Shown here: positions 1 through 7,641 of the stretch, piece after piece
How positions within the stretch are numbered: position 1 is the first letter of the stretch
Layout: every line of letters begins with the position of its first letter
NCBI GenBank assembly: GCA_023700785.1
Contig: JAMPYH010000022.1
Coordinates: 1 to 15,506, forward strand
Direction: 5' to 3'
Length of the DNA: 15,506 nucleotides
From: Candidatus Zixiibacteriota bacterium
Lineage (GTDB): Bacteria > Zixibacteria > MSB-5A5 > GN15 > FEB-12
Translations under genes and position numbers: made by a program
The notes under the pieces: model-generated
What the model was told of the DNA's origin: nothing
Database searches by the model: none
The model's input: only the letters and a program-made list of their open reading frames with translations

Positions 1-284
1 CCCGACATCAATCGTAACGGCGGACGCCGCCACTCCATTAAAAAGCGGTCACGATATTGCATGTATATCCGCTCGTCCGGTATCCGTTTCCAAAGAATGA
101 ACGAATAGACTTTAGGGCAATAGCGGTGGACTGCCTCTTCAATGTCTGTTCGCAGATCGTCTTCAGTGTAATCGGGAAGTCGCTCCCCTACCAGGCCGAT
201 AATGAGCCGCCCGATCGCCGCTTCGTGTCCGGACTCATCGAGAATCACTCCGCCGCCATCCAACAGAATATTCCGTAACGTCAT
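1..284 (-). CDS. HAD-superfamily hydrolase, N-terminal part (cut by window edge)
   Basis: The minus strand is open from an ATG at 284-282 to the left edge, giving 94 codons with no stop. The protein starts MTLRNILLDGGGVILDESGH, which matches the first HAD motif: a hydrophobic strand, then the nucleophile Asp in a DxGGV context like the FDLGGV form of phosphatase-type HAD proteins. The following residues (about 15-75) are helical and acidic, as expected for the start of the cap domain. A purine-rich ribosome binding site (GAGAGAGGG) lies just upstream of the ATG. HAD enzymes use the Asp to form a phospho-enzyme and usually hydrolyse small phosphorylated metabolites; the substrate cannot be told here. 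Motifs II-IV lie outside the window. The gene diverges from the kinase operon, so its control region is shared with it. The family call is likely; any finer assignment is not possible. Confidence 0.8.
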   Translation of the reverse strand, partial: MTLRNILLDGGGVILDESGHEAAIGRLIIGLVGERLPDYTEDDLRTDIEEAVHRYCPKVYSFILWKRIPDERIYMQYRDRFLMEWRRPPLRLMS

Positions 285-325
285 GCTGCCCTCTCTCGTT
301 GTCCACCAAGCATACGCGGGTCCAG

Positions 326-440
326 GGGTTCAATCAAGCACCTTGTCCCGACCCGGTTCACTGCACGTATCAGTCGTTTCACAGCATTCTTTTGCGGATT
401 CGGCTGAACCCGCCTATATTGAGCCGGTTCGAGGTGAACC
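326..440. promoter_or_regulatory. Cluster of GGTTCA half-sites in the divergent control region
   Basis: Four exact GGTTCA hexamers and one GGTTCG fall within 115 bp of the 187-bp spacer. Forward copies lie at 327-332, 355-360 and 426-431 (the last is GGTTCG). Inverted copies (TGAACC) lie at 405-410 and 435-440. The last two face each other as GGTTC-5 nt-GAACC (426-440). The copies share a wider pattern of about SSGGTTCAS. The core GTTCA resembles the GTTN[AG] core of published LytTR-domain binding sites. Binding by the neighbouring response regulator is therefore plausible, but it is inference. Confidence 0.45.
392..420 (+). promoter_or_regulatory. Sigma70-like promoter for the kinase-regulator operon
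   Basis: A -35-like TTGCGG (392-397) and a -10-like TATATT (415-420, five of six consensus bases) are separated by exactly 17 bp. The predicted transcript would start near 427, about 45 nt before the kinase ATG at 472. That supports choosing 472 over in-frame upstream ATGs at 202 and 283, which would lie before the promoter. A GGTTCA inverted half-site (405-410) sits in the spacer just before the -10 box, and a facing pair covers 426-440, so a bound regulator could block or adjust initiation. Confidence 0.5.
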
Positions 441-471
441 AGAACAGGCAAGGCTCCGATCCAGTAGTGGT

Positions 472-1599
472 ATGTTCTCTGATCATTCAATCGACATAGA
501 CCGAACGGCCCGAAGAAAACGGTTCTGGCTGGCGACCGCCGTCACCGTGGGCGGCGCGACTTTCATCACGTTCTTTGTCTCCATCCTAAGCCACCTCCGC
601 TATATCCAGAAAGGGCTGGAAACTCATCTCGGCACCTGGTTGCTCGGAGAATCATTCGACTGGTTTACCTGGGCGGCGCTGGTTCCGGTTATCATCTGGT
701 TCGCCAAAAAGGTCCGCATCACGCGTCAAAAGGCGGGCTGGACCATTCCCGCGCACTTTTTATTCGGAGCTTTCACTTCCGTCGTCACGCTGGTGATCGG
801 CGTGATTGGTTCGGTCTGGGCCCACAATGAGCAGATGACCACCGCTCAACTGATCGACCTCTGTATGCGGGAGATCATCTGGATGCTCCCCTGGTCGCTT
901 TTTATCTATTCCGGCATAGTAGCCGTCTATTACGCCCTTGATTACTATCGGCGCTACAACGAACGAGAACTGCGCACGTCGAAGCTGGAAACAGAACTCA
1001 CCCGAGCCCAACTCGACACTTTGCACACGCAACTTCAGCCGCATTTCCTTTTTAATACGCTGAACTCAATATCGGTCCTGATGCGCAAGGGGGAAATAGA
1101 CACCGCCCAACGGATGCTGAACCGATTGAGTGAACTACTTCGCCATGTTCTGGCCAAAGGCGGCACGCAGGAGATCGCGCTCGAAACCGAAATGGAGATA
1201 GTCAAAGGGTACCTTGAGATCGAACAAACCCGCTTCGGTGAACGGCTTCATGTAATAGTGAATGTCGATGACTCCTGCCTCAAGGCGCGAGTACCGTCGT
1301 TTGTTCTTCAGACCCTGGTCGAAAACGCGGTTCGTCATGGGCTGGCCAACAAAGTTGGGCACGGTCAGGTTACGGTCGCCGCCGCCAAAGAAAACGGGTT
1401 TTTGAAACTGACCGTTCAGGATGATGGCGTCGGACTGGATGTCCCATCCAGGAGCACAGGCGAAGGTGTCGGCCTCCGCACCACTCGCACCCGTCTCGCC
1501 GCGCTATATGGGGAGCGGTATCGCTTTGCGCTCACCAGCCCTGACAACGGCGGCACTCTGGCGACTCTGGAGATACCGCTCCAGATCGGGGAAAAGTAA
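472..1599 (+). CDS. LytS-type sensor histidine kinase
   Basis: This 375-residue membrane kinase should autophosphorylate and pass phosphate to the response regulator that begins 2 nt after its stop. It shows four hydrophobic segments (about 17-40, 62-78, 92-115, 132-156), a linker coiled coil (about 157-185), and then the His_kinase (PF06580) box LQPHFLFNTLNS with the phospho-acceptor His191. The ATPase domain follows, with an N box LVENAVRHG (Asn285), a G1 box DDGVGLD and a G2 box GEGVGLRTTRTRL. No periplasmic or cytoplasmic sensor domain is recognised, so the signal is probably sensed by the membrane part. The reading frame stays open upstream to an ATG at 202, but that part overlaps the divergent gene and looks non-coding; the promoter at 392-420 favours 472. 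The ribosome binding site at 472 is weak. Family assignment is secure; stimulus unknown. Confidence 0.94.
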   Translation: MFSDHSIDIDRTARRKRFWLATAVTVGGATFITFFVSILSHLRYIQKGLETHLGTWLLGESFDWFTWAALVPVIIWFAKKVRITRQKAGWTIPAHFLFGAFTSVVTLVIGVIGSVWAHNEQMTTAQLIDLCMREIIWMLPWSLFIYSGIVAVYYALDYYRRYNERELRTSKLETELTRAQLDTLHTQLQPHFLFNTLNSISVLMRKGEIDTAQRMLNRLSELLRHVLAKGGTQEIALETEMEIVKGYLEIEQTRFGERLHVIVNVDDSCLKARVPSFVLQTLVENAVRHGLANKVGHGQVTVAAAKENGFLKLTVQDDGVGLDVPSRSTGEGVGLRTTRTRLAALYGERYRFALTSPDNGGTLATLEIPLQIGEK

Positions 1600-1601
1600 C
1601 G

Positions 1602-2393
1602 ATGTCAGACAAGATCCGCGCATTGATCGTTGACGACGAACCGCTGGCCCGCGAAGGACTGCGCATGGCCGTCGAACCGGACAGCGATTTTACGATCATC
1701 GGTGAGGCCGCCAATGGCCACGAGGCGGTTGAACTGATCACTCGTGAACACCCTGAACTGGTCTTCCTCGATATCCAAATGCCGGAGATGAGCGGGTTTG
1801 ATGTCCTCAAAGCGCTCCCCTCAGGCAAGTTGCCGATGATCGTCTTTGTGACCGCGTACGATAGCTATGCCATCCGGGCATTCGAAGTTCACGCGGTGGA
1901 TTATGTGTTAAAGCCGCTCGACCCCGCGCGATTCCAGATGACTTTAGATCGGATCAAGTCTGATCTAAAGCTCAAACGCGACAGCCAGATCGGCGACCGG
2001 CTCGCCGCGCTCCTCGACGCCTTGCGGCGCGACGAGATAAAGATCGATAACGAGAGCTATCTCTCCCGCTTCGTCCTCAAAGAGGGAGATAGGATCTACT
2101 TCGTGAACGCCGATGACGTTGACTGGATCGAGGCGGCGGATTATTACGCCCAGTTGCACACCGGCAAAAAGACACATCTCATCCGCGAAACACTCAACCG
2201 TCTCGAAACGCAACTCGACCCCTCCAAATTCACTCGTATCCACCGTTCGACCATTGTCAATACATCACGGATCAAGGAACTGAAACGACACTTCCAGAGT
2301 GAGTTCATTGTCATTCTCGATGACGGCACCCATCTCAAGATGAGCCGTTCCTACCGGGACAATCTGGCGTCCTTCCTCGGCGAAAAAGAATAG
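1602..2393 (+). CDS. LytTR-family response regulator
   Basis: This 263-residue protein is the partner of the upstream kinase; its ATG follows that stop by 2 nt, so translation is probably coupled. The receiver domain (about 5-120) has the acidic pocket D11-D12, phospho-acceptor Asp57 in LVFLDIQMP, the conserved Thr84 and Lys104 in VLKPLD. The C-terminal third (about 160-260) is a LytTR DNA-binding domain, seen in VDWIEAADYYAQLHT, the HLIRETLNRLE stretch and FTRIHRSTIVN. LytTR proteins bind short imperfect repeats and usually activate nearby genes for surface or exported products. The genes downstream code for exported proteins, and the GGTTCA cluster upstream of the operon could be an autoregulatory site; both links are inference. 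No terminator is visible between this gene and the next, so some read-through is possible. Confidence 0.96.
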   Translation: MSDKIRALIVDDEPLAREGLRMAVEPDSDFTIIGEAANGHEAVELITREHPELVFLDIQMPEMSGFDVLKALPSGKLPMIVFVTAYDSYAIRAFEVHAVDYVLKPLDPARFQMTLDRIKSDLKLKRDSQIGDRLAALLDALRRDEIKIDNESYLSRFVLKEGDRIYFVNADDVDWIEAADYYAQLHTGKKTHLIRETLNRLETQLDPSKFTRIHRSTIVNTSRIKELKRHFQSEFIVILDDGTHLKMSRSYRDNLASFLGEKE

Positions 2394-2524
2394 CCGTCGT
2401 CTCGGTTCCTTACGCTCCACCGCATCAACGCGACAACTCACTGCATCGACATATCCAATCCATCATTTCTCCGGTAGCTTGAAACTGGAAACCAGAGGAC
2501 AGTTCAACCCACAGGAGGAGTTTG

Positions 2525-4483
2525 ATGACCTGCGAGGCCACCTTCCGCGACGCGTTCACCAGAGCGAAAACGGTGCCATTTGTTTTACTTCTGCTCGCCC
2601 TTGGTCTGCCGGAGCTATCCCGGTCGGCAAACTATTTCACGCCGGTTACAACGGGTCCCGTCGTGACCGATGGCGGCGACAGCCGGTCGGTTAATTTTAT
2701 CGACTATGACAACGACGGCAACCTCGACCTGCTTATCACTAACGGCCCGAACCCCGGTCAGGTCGACTTTCTTTACAAGGGTAACGGCGATGGCACCTTT
2801 GCACGGATCATCAATTCTCCCATAGCGACAGTCTCCGCGGCCTCCGATGGCGGTACCTTTGGAGATTACGACAACGACGGAGATGAAGATTGTTATGTCG
2901 CCACCTGGTGGGGTCAACTCAACCTGTTCCACATCAACAACGGAGATGGTACCTTCACCCAGGAGTCCGGCAGCGAGATCACGTCAGACAACGATTATTC
3001 CGAGGCCGCTACCTGGGTTGACTATGATCAGGACGGCTTTCTGGACCTTCAGGTCTGCAACTCAGCGGGAGCGTTGCAAAACCAGCTCTACCATAATGAC
3101 GGCGACGGCACCTTCACCCGCGTCTTGACCGGCCTCATCGCCACAGATGGCTTCAAATCTCGCGTTGGAGCCTGGGCCGACTACGACAACGACGGTGACC
3201 AGGACTGTTATGTCGCCAACGAAGGAAACCAGAACAACAATCTCTATCAGAACAACGGCGATGGCACCTTTACCAAAGTCACAACCGGTCCCCCGGTGAC
3301 CGACGGCGGCCAATCTTTCAGCGCCAGTTGGGGTGACTATGATAATGACGGCGACTTTGACCTGACGGTAGCCAATTCGGTCTCGCAAACTAATCTGCTA
3401 TACCGCAACGACGGCGGCACGTTCACCCGAATCACCGGCAGTCCCGTCACTACCTTGGCCAGTTGGTCGGTCAGTACCGCCTGGGGGGACATCGACAATG
3501 ACGGCGATCTCGACCTTTTCATTACCAACGCCTTTGGCTCGCTCGACGACAACAACCTGCTGTACACAAACAATGGCGATGGCACGTTTGTCCGGGAATT
3601 CGACGACAGCACCGCGACCGATGTCGGCTGGAGCTACGGCTGCGCGTTCGGCGATGTTGACAAAGACGGTGACCTCGATCTGGCGGTCGCCCGTTGCCAG
3701 AATGCCAACGAAAACAACTCCCTCTACCTGAATAACGGCAACAGCAACCACTGGCTGATTGTCGATCTTCAGGCTCTGATCAGTAACCGCTCGGCCATAG
3801 GCACTCGCGTACGGGTCAAAGCGACGATCAACGGCATTCCAACCTGGCAAATGCGAGAGGTCTCCAGCCAGTCTGGCTACAGCGGTCAGAATCAGATGGA
3901 TCCCCACTTTGGCCTCGGTGACGCTACCACCATTGATTCCATAATAGTCACCTGGCCCAGCGGGTTTGTAACGATTGTCGAAAACGTCGCTGCCGATCAA
4001 TATCTTGCCGTGACTGAATGCCCCAATGTCGATCCTGACGCGGACGGCGCGATCTGTACCGATAACTGCCCCTCGACCTTCAACCCCGATCAGGCCGACA
4101 CCGACGGCGACGGCATCGGCGACGTTTGTGATAACTGTCCCGATATAACCAATCTTGGGCAGGACGATACCGACGCCGATGGCGTTGGCAACCTCTGCGA
4201 CAATTGCCCCTCGCGAAACAACCCCGGCCAACAGGATGTTAATACTGATGGTATTGGCGACGCGTGCTGTTGTGTCGGCGTGACCGGAAACATTAATCTG
4301 GCCGGCGGCGTAGATCTGAGTGACCTCAGCATGATGATCGCGTACTTCACAGTCGGCGGCGTGACCTTTGGTTGCCCTGGGGAGGCGAATGTAAACACGT
4401 TGGGCGGGACCGATCTGAGCGACCTGTCGCAACTGATAAGCTACCTGGTCGCGGGCCCGATCACTCTGCCGAGCTGTCCATGA
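2525..4483 (+). CDS. Secreted VCBS/FG-GAP protein with ASPIC/UnbV, TSP3 and dockerin-like tail
   Basis: This 652-residue protein has an N-terminal signal peptide (hydrophobic PFVLLLLALGL, likely cleaved near residue 34). Seven FG-GAP/VCBS-like blades follow, with DxDxDG calcium loops starting at residues 60, 114, 166, 219, 271, 322 and 377, linked by NNGDGTF. This predicts a seven-bladed beta-propeller. An ASPIC/UnbV domain lies at about 408-495 (NHWLIVDLQ start, FGLGDATTIDSIIVTWPSG). Thrombospondin type 3 calcium repeats follow (about 500-585: DNCP, DTDGDGIGDVCDNCP). The C-terminus is a tandem dockerin-like module with two SDLSxxI(A/S)Y motifs, ending LPSCP. The start is ATG 2525, placed by AGGAGGAG at 2513-2520; an adjacent in-frame TTG at 2522 is too close to it. 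The role is probably adhesion or cell-surface scaffolding. No catalytic residue is recognised. Confidence 0.93.
   Translation: MTCEATFRDAFTRAKTVPFVLLLLALGLPELSRSANYFTPVTTGPVVTDGGDSRSVNFIDYDNDGNLDLLITNGPNPGQVDFLYKGNGDGTFARIINSPIATVSAASDGGTFGDYDNDGDEDCYVATWWGQLNLFHINNGDGTFTQESGSEITSDNDYSEAATWVDYDQDGFLDLQVCNSAGALQNQLYHNDGDGTFTRVLTGLIATDGFKSRVGAWADYDNDGDQDCYVANEGNQNNNLYQNNGDGTFTKVTTGPPVTDGGQSFSASWGDYDNDGDFDLTVANSVSQTNLLYRNDGGTFTRITGSPVTTLASWSVSTAWGDIDNDGDLDLFITNAFGSLDDNNLLYTNNGDGTFVREFDDSTATDVGWSYGCAFGDVDKDGDLDLAVARCQNANENNSLYLNNGNSNHWLIVDLQALISNRSAIGTRVRVKATINGIPTWQMREVSSQSGYSGQNQMDPHFGLGDATTIDSIIVTWPSGFVTIVENVAADQYLAVTECPNVDPDADGAICTDNCPSTFNPDQADTDGDGIGDVCDNCPDITNLGQDDTDADGVGNLCDNCPSRNNPGQQDVNTDGIGDACCCVGVTGNINLAGGVDLSDLSMMIAYFTVGGVTFGCPGEANVNTLGGTDLSDLSQLISYLVAGPITLPSCP
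2702..3670 (+). repeat. Seven degenerate intragenic repeats (VCBS/FG-GAP blades)
   Basis: The calcium-loop codons for D(Y/I/V)DxDG begin at 2702, 2864, 3020, 3179, 3335, 3488 and 3653, a period of 153-165 bp (51-55 residues). The linker codons for NGDGTF recur between them with synonymous changes. The spread of synonymous differences points to old duplication kept by selection on the protein, not recent tandem expansion. Confidence 0.9.
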
Positions 4484-4492
4484 CCAATTGAG

Positions 4493-4514
4493 CGGCTGTA
4501 CCTCCGTACAGTCG
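4493..4514 (+). other. Hairpin between stop codon and terminator
   Basis: A 9-bp inverted repeat (4493-4501 with 4506-4514, one G-T wobble) encloses a 4-nt loop, 10 nt after the stop of the VCBS gene and 6 nt before the terminator stem. It has no T-tract of its own. It could act as a 3'-end stabiliser against exonucleases or as part of a two-hairpin terminator. Confidence 0.5.
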
Positions 4515-4520
4515 TATCCT

Positions 4521-4561
4521 TCCGGATCGGCGCTGGTGGCATCGCCGGTCCGGACTTTTTT
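4521..4561 (+). terminator. Rho-independent terminator of the VCBS gene
   Basis: A 12-bp GC-rich stem (4521-4532 with 4543-4554, one wobble pair) with a 10-nt loop is followed by C and six Ts (4556-4561). This is a textbook intrinsic terminator. It isolates the VCBS gene, and any read-through from the two-component operon, from the DUF5916 gene. Confidence 0.88.
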
Positions 4562-4652
4562 GATGGACGATTGAACACGCTCGTCCTCCCGCGCGTCATT
4601 TCTCCAGGGGGGATTCTCAAGCTACGCCCGAAAATTGCCCCATCCCTAAAAA

Positions 4653-4668
4653 ATGTAAGTACTTACAT
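4653..4668. promoter_or_regulatory. Perfect 16-bp palindrome, candidate operator of the DUF5916 gene
   Basis: ATGTAAGTACTTACAT is a perfect palindrome in an A+T-rich island (about 4648-4680) between the terminator and the next gene. The bases outside it (AAA at 4648-4650, TTT at 4671-4673) are also complementary after a 2-bp mismatch. Its size and symmetry fit a site for a homodimeric repressor such as a TetR- or GntR-type protein, which is inference. A CATAAT hexamer overlaps its right end (4666-4671) and could be a -10 box, though no fitting -35 was found. It lies 108 bp before the ATG. Confidence 0.5.
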
Positions 4669-4776
4669 AATTTTATTTGGGGAACATGAATCTTTTAAGT
4701 CACAGATCCCGTATATCCGGTCGGTAGCCGCCGTCTGGCGTGACCCGAACTACCGTGAGGTTCAAAGGAGTTGAAT

Positions 4777-7428
4777 ATGAAAACCTGGTGGATGACCATC
4801 TTACTGGCATTCCCTGCCGCCGGAGCGTGGGGAGCCCCCAGTGCCATACCGGCCGATTCTCCGGTCGGTCAGCGCTCCCATAAACAGATCAAGGCGATCC
4901 GCGTGAGCGGCTCTTCCCCCCGCGTTGACGGCCGCCTGGATGACCCTGTCTGGACGCTCGCGTCGTTCGCGTCAGACTTCCTGCAAAAGGATCCTACCGA
5001 AGGTGCTCCGCCAACTGATCAAACCGAAGTCGCGGTCATATTTGACGACAACGGGCTGTATGTCGGCGCCAAGCTCTATTGCAACGACACCCAAAAGCTC
5101 AAGTTGCATCTCGACAGGAGAGACAATCAGGGCCCCTCGGAGCAGTTCATCGTATCGATCGACTCCTACCGCGACAAACAGACGGCGTACGGCTTTGGCG
5201 TGAATACCGCCGGCGTCCGCTTCGACCGCTACAACACCGAAGATAACGAGTTCAACAGAGACTACTCCTTCAACCCTGTTTGGCATGCGGAAACGTCCGT
5301 CGATGAACACGCCTGGTACGTCGAGATGTTTATCCCCTTCTCTCAGCTCCGTTTTAATGACCAGGCGCAGCAAGTTTGGGGGATCAATTTCAATCGATGG
5401 ATCCCGGATCGAAACGAAGATGTCTTCTGGATATATGTCCCCAAAAACGAGACAGGCTGGTCTTCCCGTTTTGGAGAATTGGTCGGGATCGACGGTGTTA
5501 AACCTTCCCGACGAATCGAACTGATGCCGTACGCCGCCGGCGACGCCAATTTCCTTGGCCAGGTCCCCAGCGGTAACCCTTTTATCGACAGATCGGATTA
5601 CCGGGGTCGTGGCGGTGCGGACTTAAAAGTTGGACTTGGGCCAAATCTCACCCTCGATGCCACTTTTAATCCCGATTTTGGCCAGGTCGAGGCAGACCCC
5701 GCCGTAGTCAATCTCAGCGCGTTCGAAACGATCTTCGATGAACGGCGGCCATTTTTCACTGAAGGTAACCAGCTGCTTAACGGCCCCGGACAAGGAGGCT
5801 ACTTTTACTCCCGCCGGATCGGTGCTTCTCCCCGTGGATGGGGGAATGGCGATTATTGGGATGCTCCGCGCAATACATCGATCCTGGGCGCGACCAAACT
5901 GACGGGCCGACTCAGCTCCGGTACTTCGGTCGGACTGCTGACAGCGTTGACGCAAAAGGAAAATGCCCAAAACTATCTGGTCGATTCCGATTCGACCTAT
6001 GAGACCGCCGTCGAACCTCAAACACTGTATGGTGTGGGACGGGTGCAGCAGGAGTTCGGCGCGAATAAATCAACCGTTGGCTTTATGCTGACCGGCGTGC
6101 ATCGCGACCTGGATAAAGGCAGTTTTCTTGACTCGCTCTTTCGCCGCCAGGCGATAACCGGCGGCGCGGATTGGCGCCTCCGGTCGCACGGCGGGCAGTA
6201 CGAGTTGTTCGGCATGGTTGGGTTCAGCGATGTCCGCGGCTCTCAATACTCCATCTACCGAACTCAACGCTCATCGGTTCACTACTATCAGCGCCCCGAC
6301 ATTGACTGGGTACAACTCGATCCGACCAGAACATCGCTCACCGGCTATCGCGGGTTGCTTCAACTGTCCAAGCGTTCCGGCACACACTGGCTCTGGTCTG
6401 TCTTCGGCTCCACTAAAACTCCTGGCCTCGAGCTTAACGATATAGGCGCCCAGGGAACCGCGGATGATTACAACACCAGCGGCAGTCTCACCTACCGCGA
6501 AACAAAACCAACCAAATGGTTTCGCCAGTACTCGATCGATCTTTTCGCGAACTCAAACTGGAACTACGGCGGGATCCGTCAATTCGCGGAGGTCGGTGCC
6601 GAATTAAACGTGACCTGGCACAATTTCTGGCAGACCTTCTTTAACATCAATCACCAGATCACCGGCCAAAGCGACGCCAAGACCTGGGGCGGACCATCCA
6701 TGCAAAACGAGGCGGGGCTTTCGCTGAATGCCGGCTTTAACAACAGTTTTGCCGCCAAGACGCAGTACAGGCTGCGCGGATTCTACGGGGTGGACGAACT
6801 GGAAGGCTATATCTACGGCTTCGCCGGCAAGATCTCAACCCGCGTCGGTACTCGCTGGCAGTTTTCCCTGGAGCCGTTCTATTCCCGTGAGGATCAGCCT
6901 CGACAATACGTGACCACCGTCACGTCTGCCGGAGGCGGTGAAGGAACCTACGGTTCGCGCTATGTCTTTTCGCGACTTTCTGCCAGCACTTTGCGACTGC
7001 AAGTACGTATGAACTACTACTTCTCGCCCAATTTGAGTCTTGAAGTGTACGCCGAGCCGTTCGCGGCCGGCGGGCGATTCTACGACCACGGCGAACTGGT
7101 CGCCGCCTCGGGACACGCCATCCGTCAATATACAGACATACAACTCATGGGCAGCGATCCCCAAAGCCGCTATCATCACGTGAATGACAACGGCACCGAG
7201 TTCGATATCCCCTACCGTGATTTTGGCGAACGGTCGTTCCGGAGCAACATTGTCCTGCGCTGGGAGTTTCAGCCAGGCAGCACGCTCTACGCGGTCTGGC
7301 AGCGCAATCTGTCTGAAGAACGCGAGAACGGACGAATCGTACGACCCGGCTCCATCTTCGATTCGTTCGGCGCGTCAGGGGAGGATTTTGTCGCTTTGAA
7401 GATCGCGTACTGGATACCGCTTTCATGA
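4777..7428 (+). CDS. CBM9-like / DUF5916 outer-membrane protein
   Basis: This 883-residue exported protein has a signal peptide (about 1-22, MKTWWMTILLAFPAAGAWGA). A CBM9-like beta-sandwich at about 40-220 starts with the typical PRVDGRLDDPVW and contains YVGAKLYC and GINFNRW. The rest is DUF5916, with its hallmark near residues 293-330 (TFNPDFGQVEADPA, ERRPFFTEG) and many alternating aromatic-polar strands that suggest an outer-membrane beta-barrel. In this family the CBM9-like part is thought to face the cell exterior or periplasm and bind carbohydrate-like ligands; the actual function is not established. The start is ATG 4777, placed by AAAGGAG at 4764-4770; a TTG at 4771 directly abuts that site. 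The gene stands alone, with a terminator before it and an inverted repeat after it. The family is firm, the role open. Confidence 0.93.
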   Translation: MKTWWMTILLAFPAAGAWGAPSAIPADSPVGQRSHKQIKAIRVSGSSPRVDGRLDDPVWTLASFASDFLQKDPTEGAPPTDQTEVAVIFDDNGLYVGAKLYCNDTQKLKLHLDRRDNQGPSEQFIVSIDSYRDKQTAYGFGVNTAGVRFDRYNTEDNEFNRDYSFNPVWHAETSVDEHAWYVEMFIPFSQLRFNDQAQQVWGINFNRWIPDRNEDVFWIYVPKNETGWSSRFGELVGIDGVKPSRRIELMPYAAGDANFLGQVPSGNPFIDRSDYRGRGGADLKVGLGPNLTLDATFNPDFGQVEADPAVVNLSAFETIFDERRPFFTEGNQLLNGPGQGGYFYSRRIGASPRGWGNGDYWDAPRNTSILGATKLTGRLSSGTSVGLLTALTQKENAQNYLVDSDSTYETAVEPQTLYGVGRVQQEFGANKSTVGFMLTGVHRDLDKGSFLDSLFRRQAITGGADWRLRSHGGQYELFGMVGFSDVRGSQYSIYRTQRSSVHYYQRPDIDWVQLDPTRTSLTGYRGLLQLSKRSGTHWLWSVFGSTKTPGLELNDIGAQGTADDYNTSGSLTYRETKPTKWFRQYSIDLFANSNWNYGGIRQFAEVGAELNVTWHNFWQTFFNINHQITGQSDAKTWGGPSMQNEAGLSLNAGFNNSFAAKTQYRLRGFYGVDELEGYIYGFAGKISTRVGTRWQFSLEPFYSREDQPRQYVTTVTSAGGGEGTYGSRYVFSRLSASTLRLQVRMNYYFSPNLSLEVYAEPFAAGGRFYDHGELVAASGHAIRQYTDIQLMGSDPQSRYHHVNDNGTEFDIPYRDFGERSFRSNIVLRWEFQPGSTLYAVWQRNLSEERENGRIVRPGSIFDSFGASGEDFVALKIAYWIPLS

Positions 7429-7453
7429 CATGCGGTGAGTGAGGGTCCAATTA

Positions 7454-7485
7454 GGGAGGCCCGGTAAGCGTACCCCGGGTCTCCC
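7454..7485 (+). terminator. GC-rich inverted repeat after the DUF5916 gene (possible terminator)
   Basis: An 11-bp stem (7454-7464 with 7475-7485, one wobble) encloses a 10-nt loop, 25 nt after the stop codon. No T-tract follows, so it is not a classical intrinsic terminator. It may pause polymerase, protect the 3' end or assist Rho-dependent termination. Confidence 0.5.
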
Positions 7486-7641
7486 CACCGCAGTCCCCAA
7501 TACTGAACTTCGCTCAGCGTCTCACCGCATAATCTTGACTTTTCACTGCATCTTGCTTTTTCGCCAATCATGGTGACGTAGTTTGATTACAACGGCGGAC
7601 GACGCCATTGTGCAGGCCATACACGCGGAGGATTCATCATC

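Noticed and set aside
202..471. In-frame extension of the kinase to ATG 202 or 283, adding up to 90 residues
   Set aside because: The added residues are low-complexity and unlike the kinase family, overlap the divergent HAD gene, and lie before the likely promoter at 392-420. The ATG at 472 leads directly to the first membrane segment.
2702..3670. Regular 153-165-bp repeats, considered as a CRISPR array or mobile repeat
   Set aside because: The repeats are in frame, diverge at synonymous sites and encode VCBS/FG-GAP blades; there are no conserved direct repeats with unique spacers.
3398..4432. 344-codon open frame on the minus strand
   Set aside because: It is an exact antisense shadow of the repetitive VCBS/TSP3 coding region; the lack of stops follows from the GAC/GGC-rich codons. 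It has no domain and no ribosome binding site.
4571..4774. 67-codon plus-strand frame in the leader of the DUF5916 gene
   Set aside because: It runs through the palindrome and the ribosome binding site of the next gene and has no start signal or recognisable product.
7535..7563. TTGACT at 7535-7540 as a -35 box for the beta-helix gene
   Set aside because: No acceptable -10 sequence lies 16-18 bp downstream; the region there is TTTTTCG.
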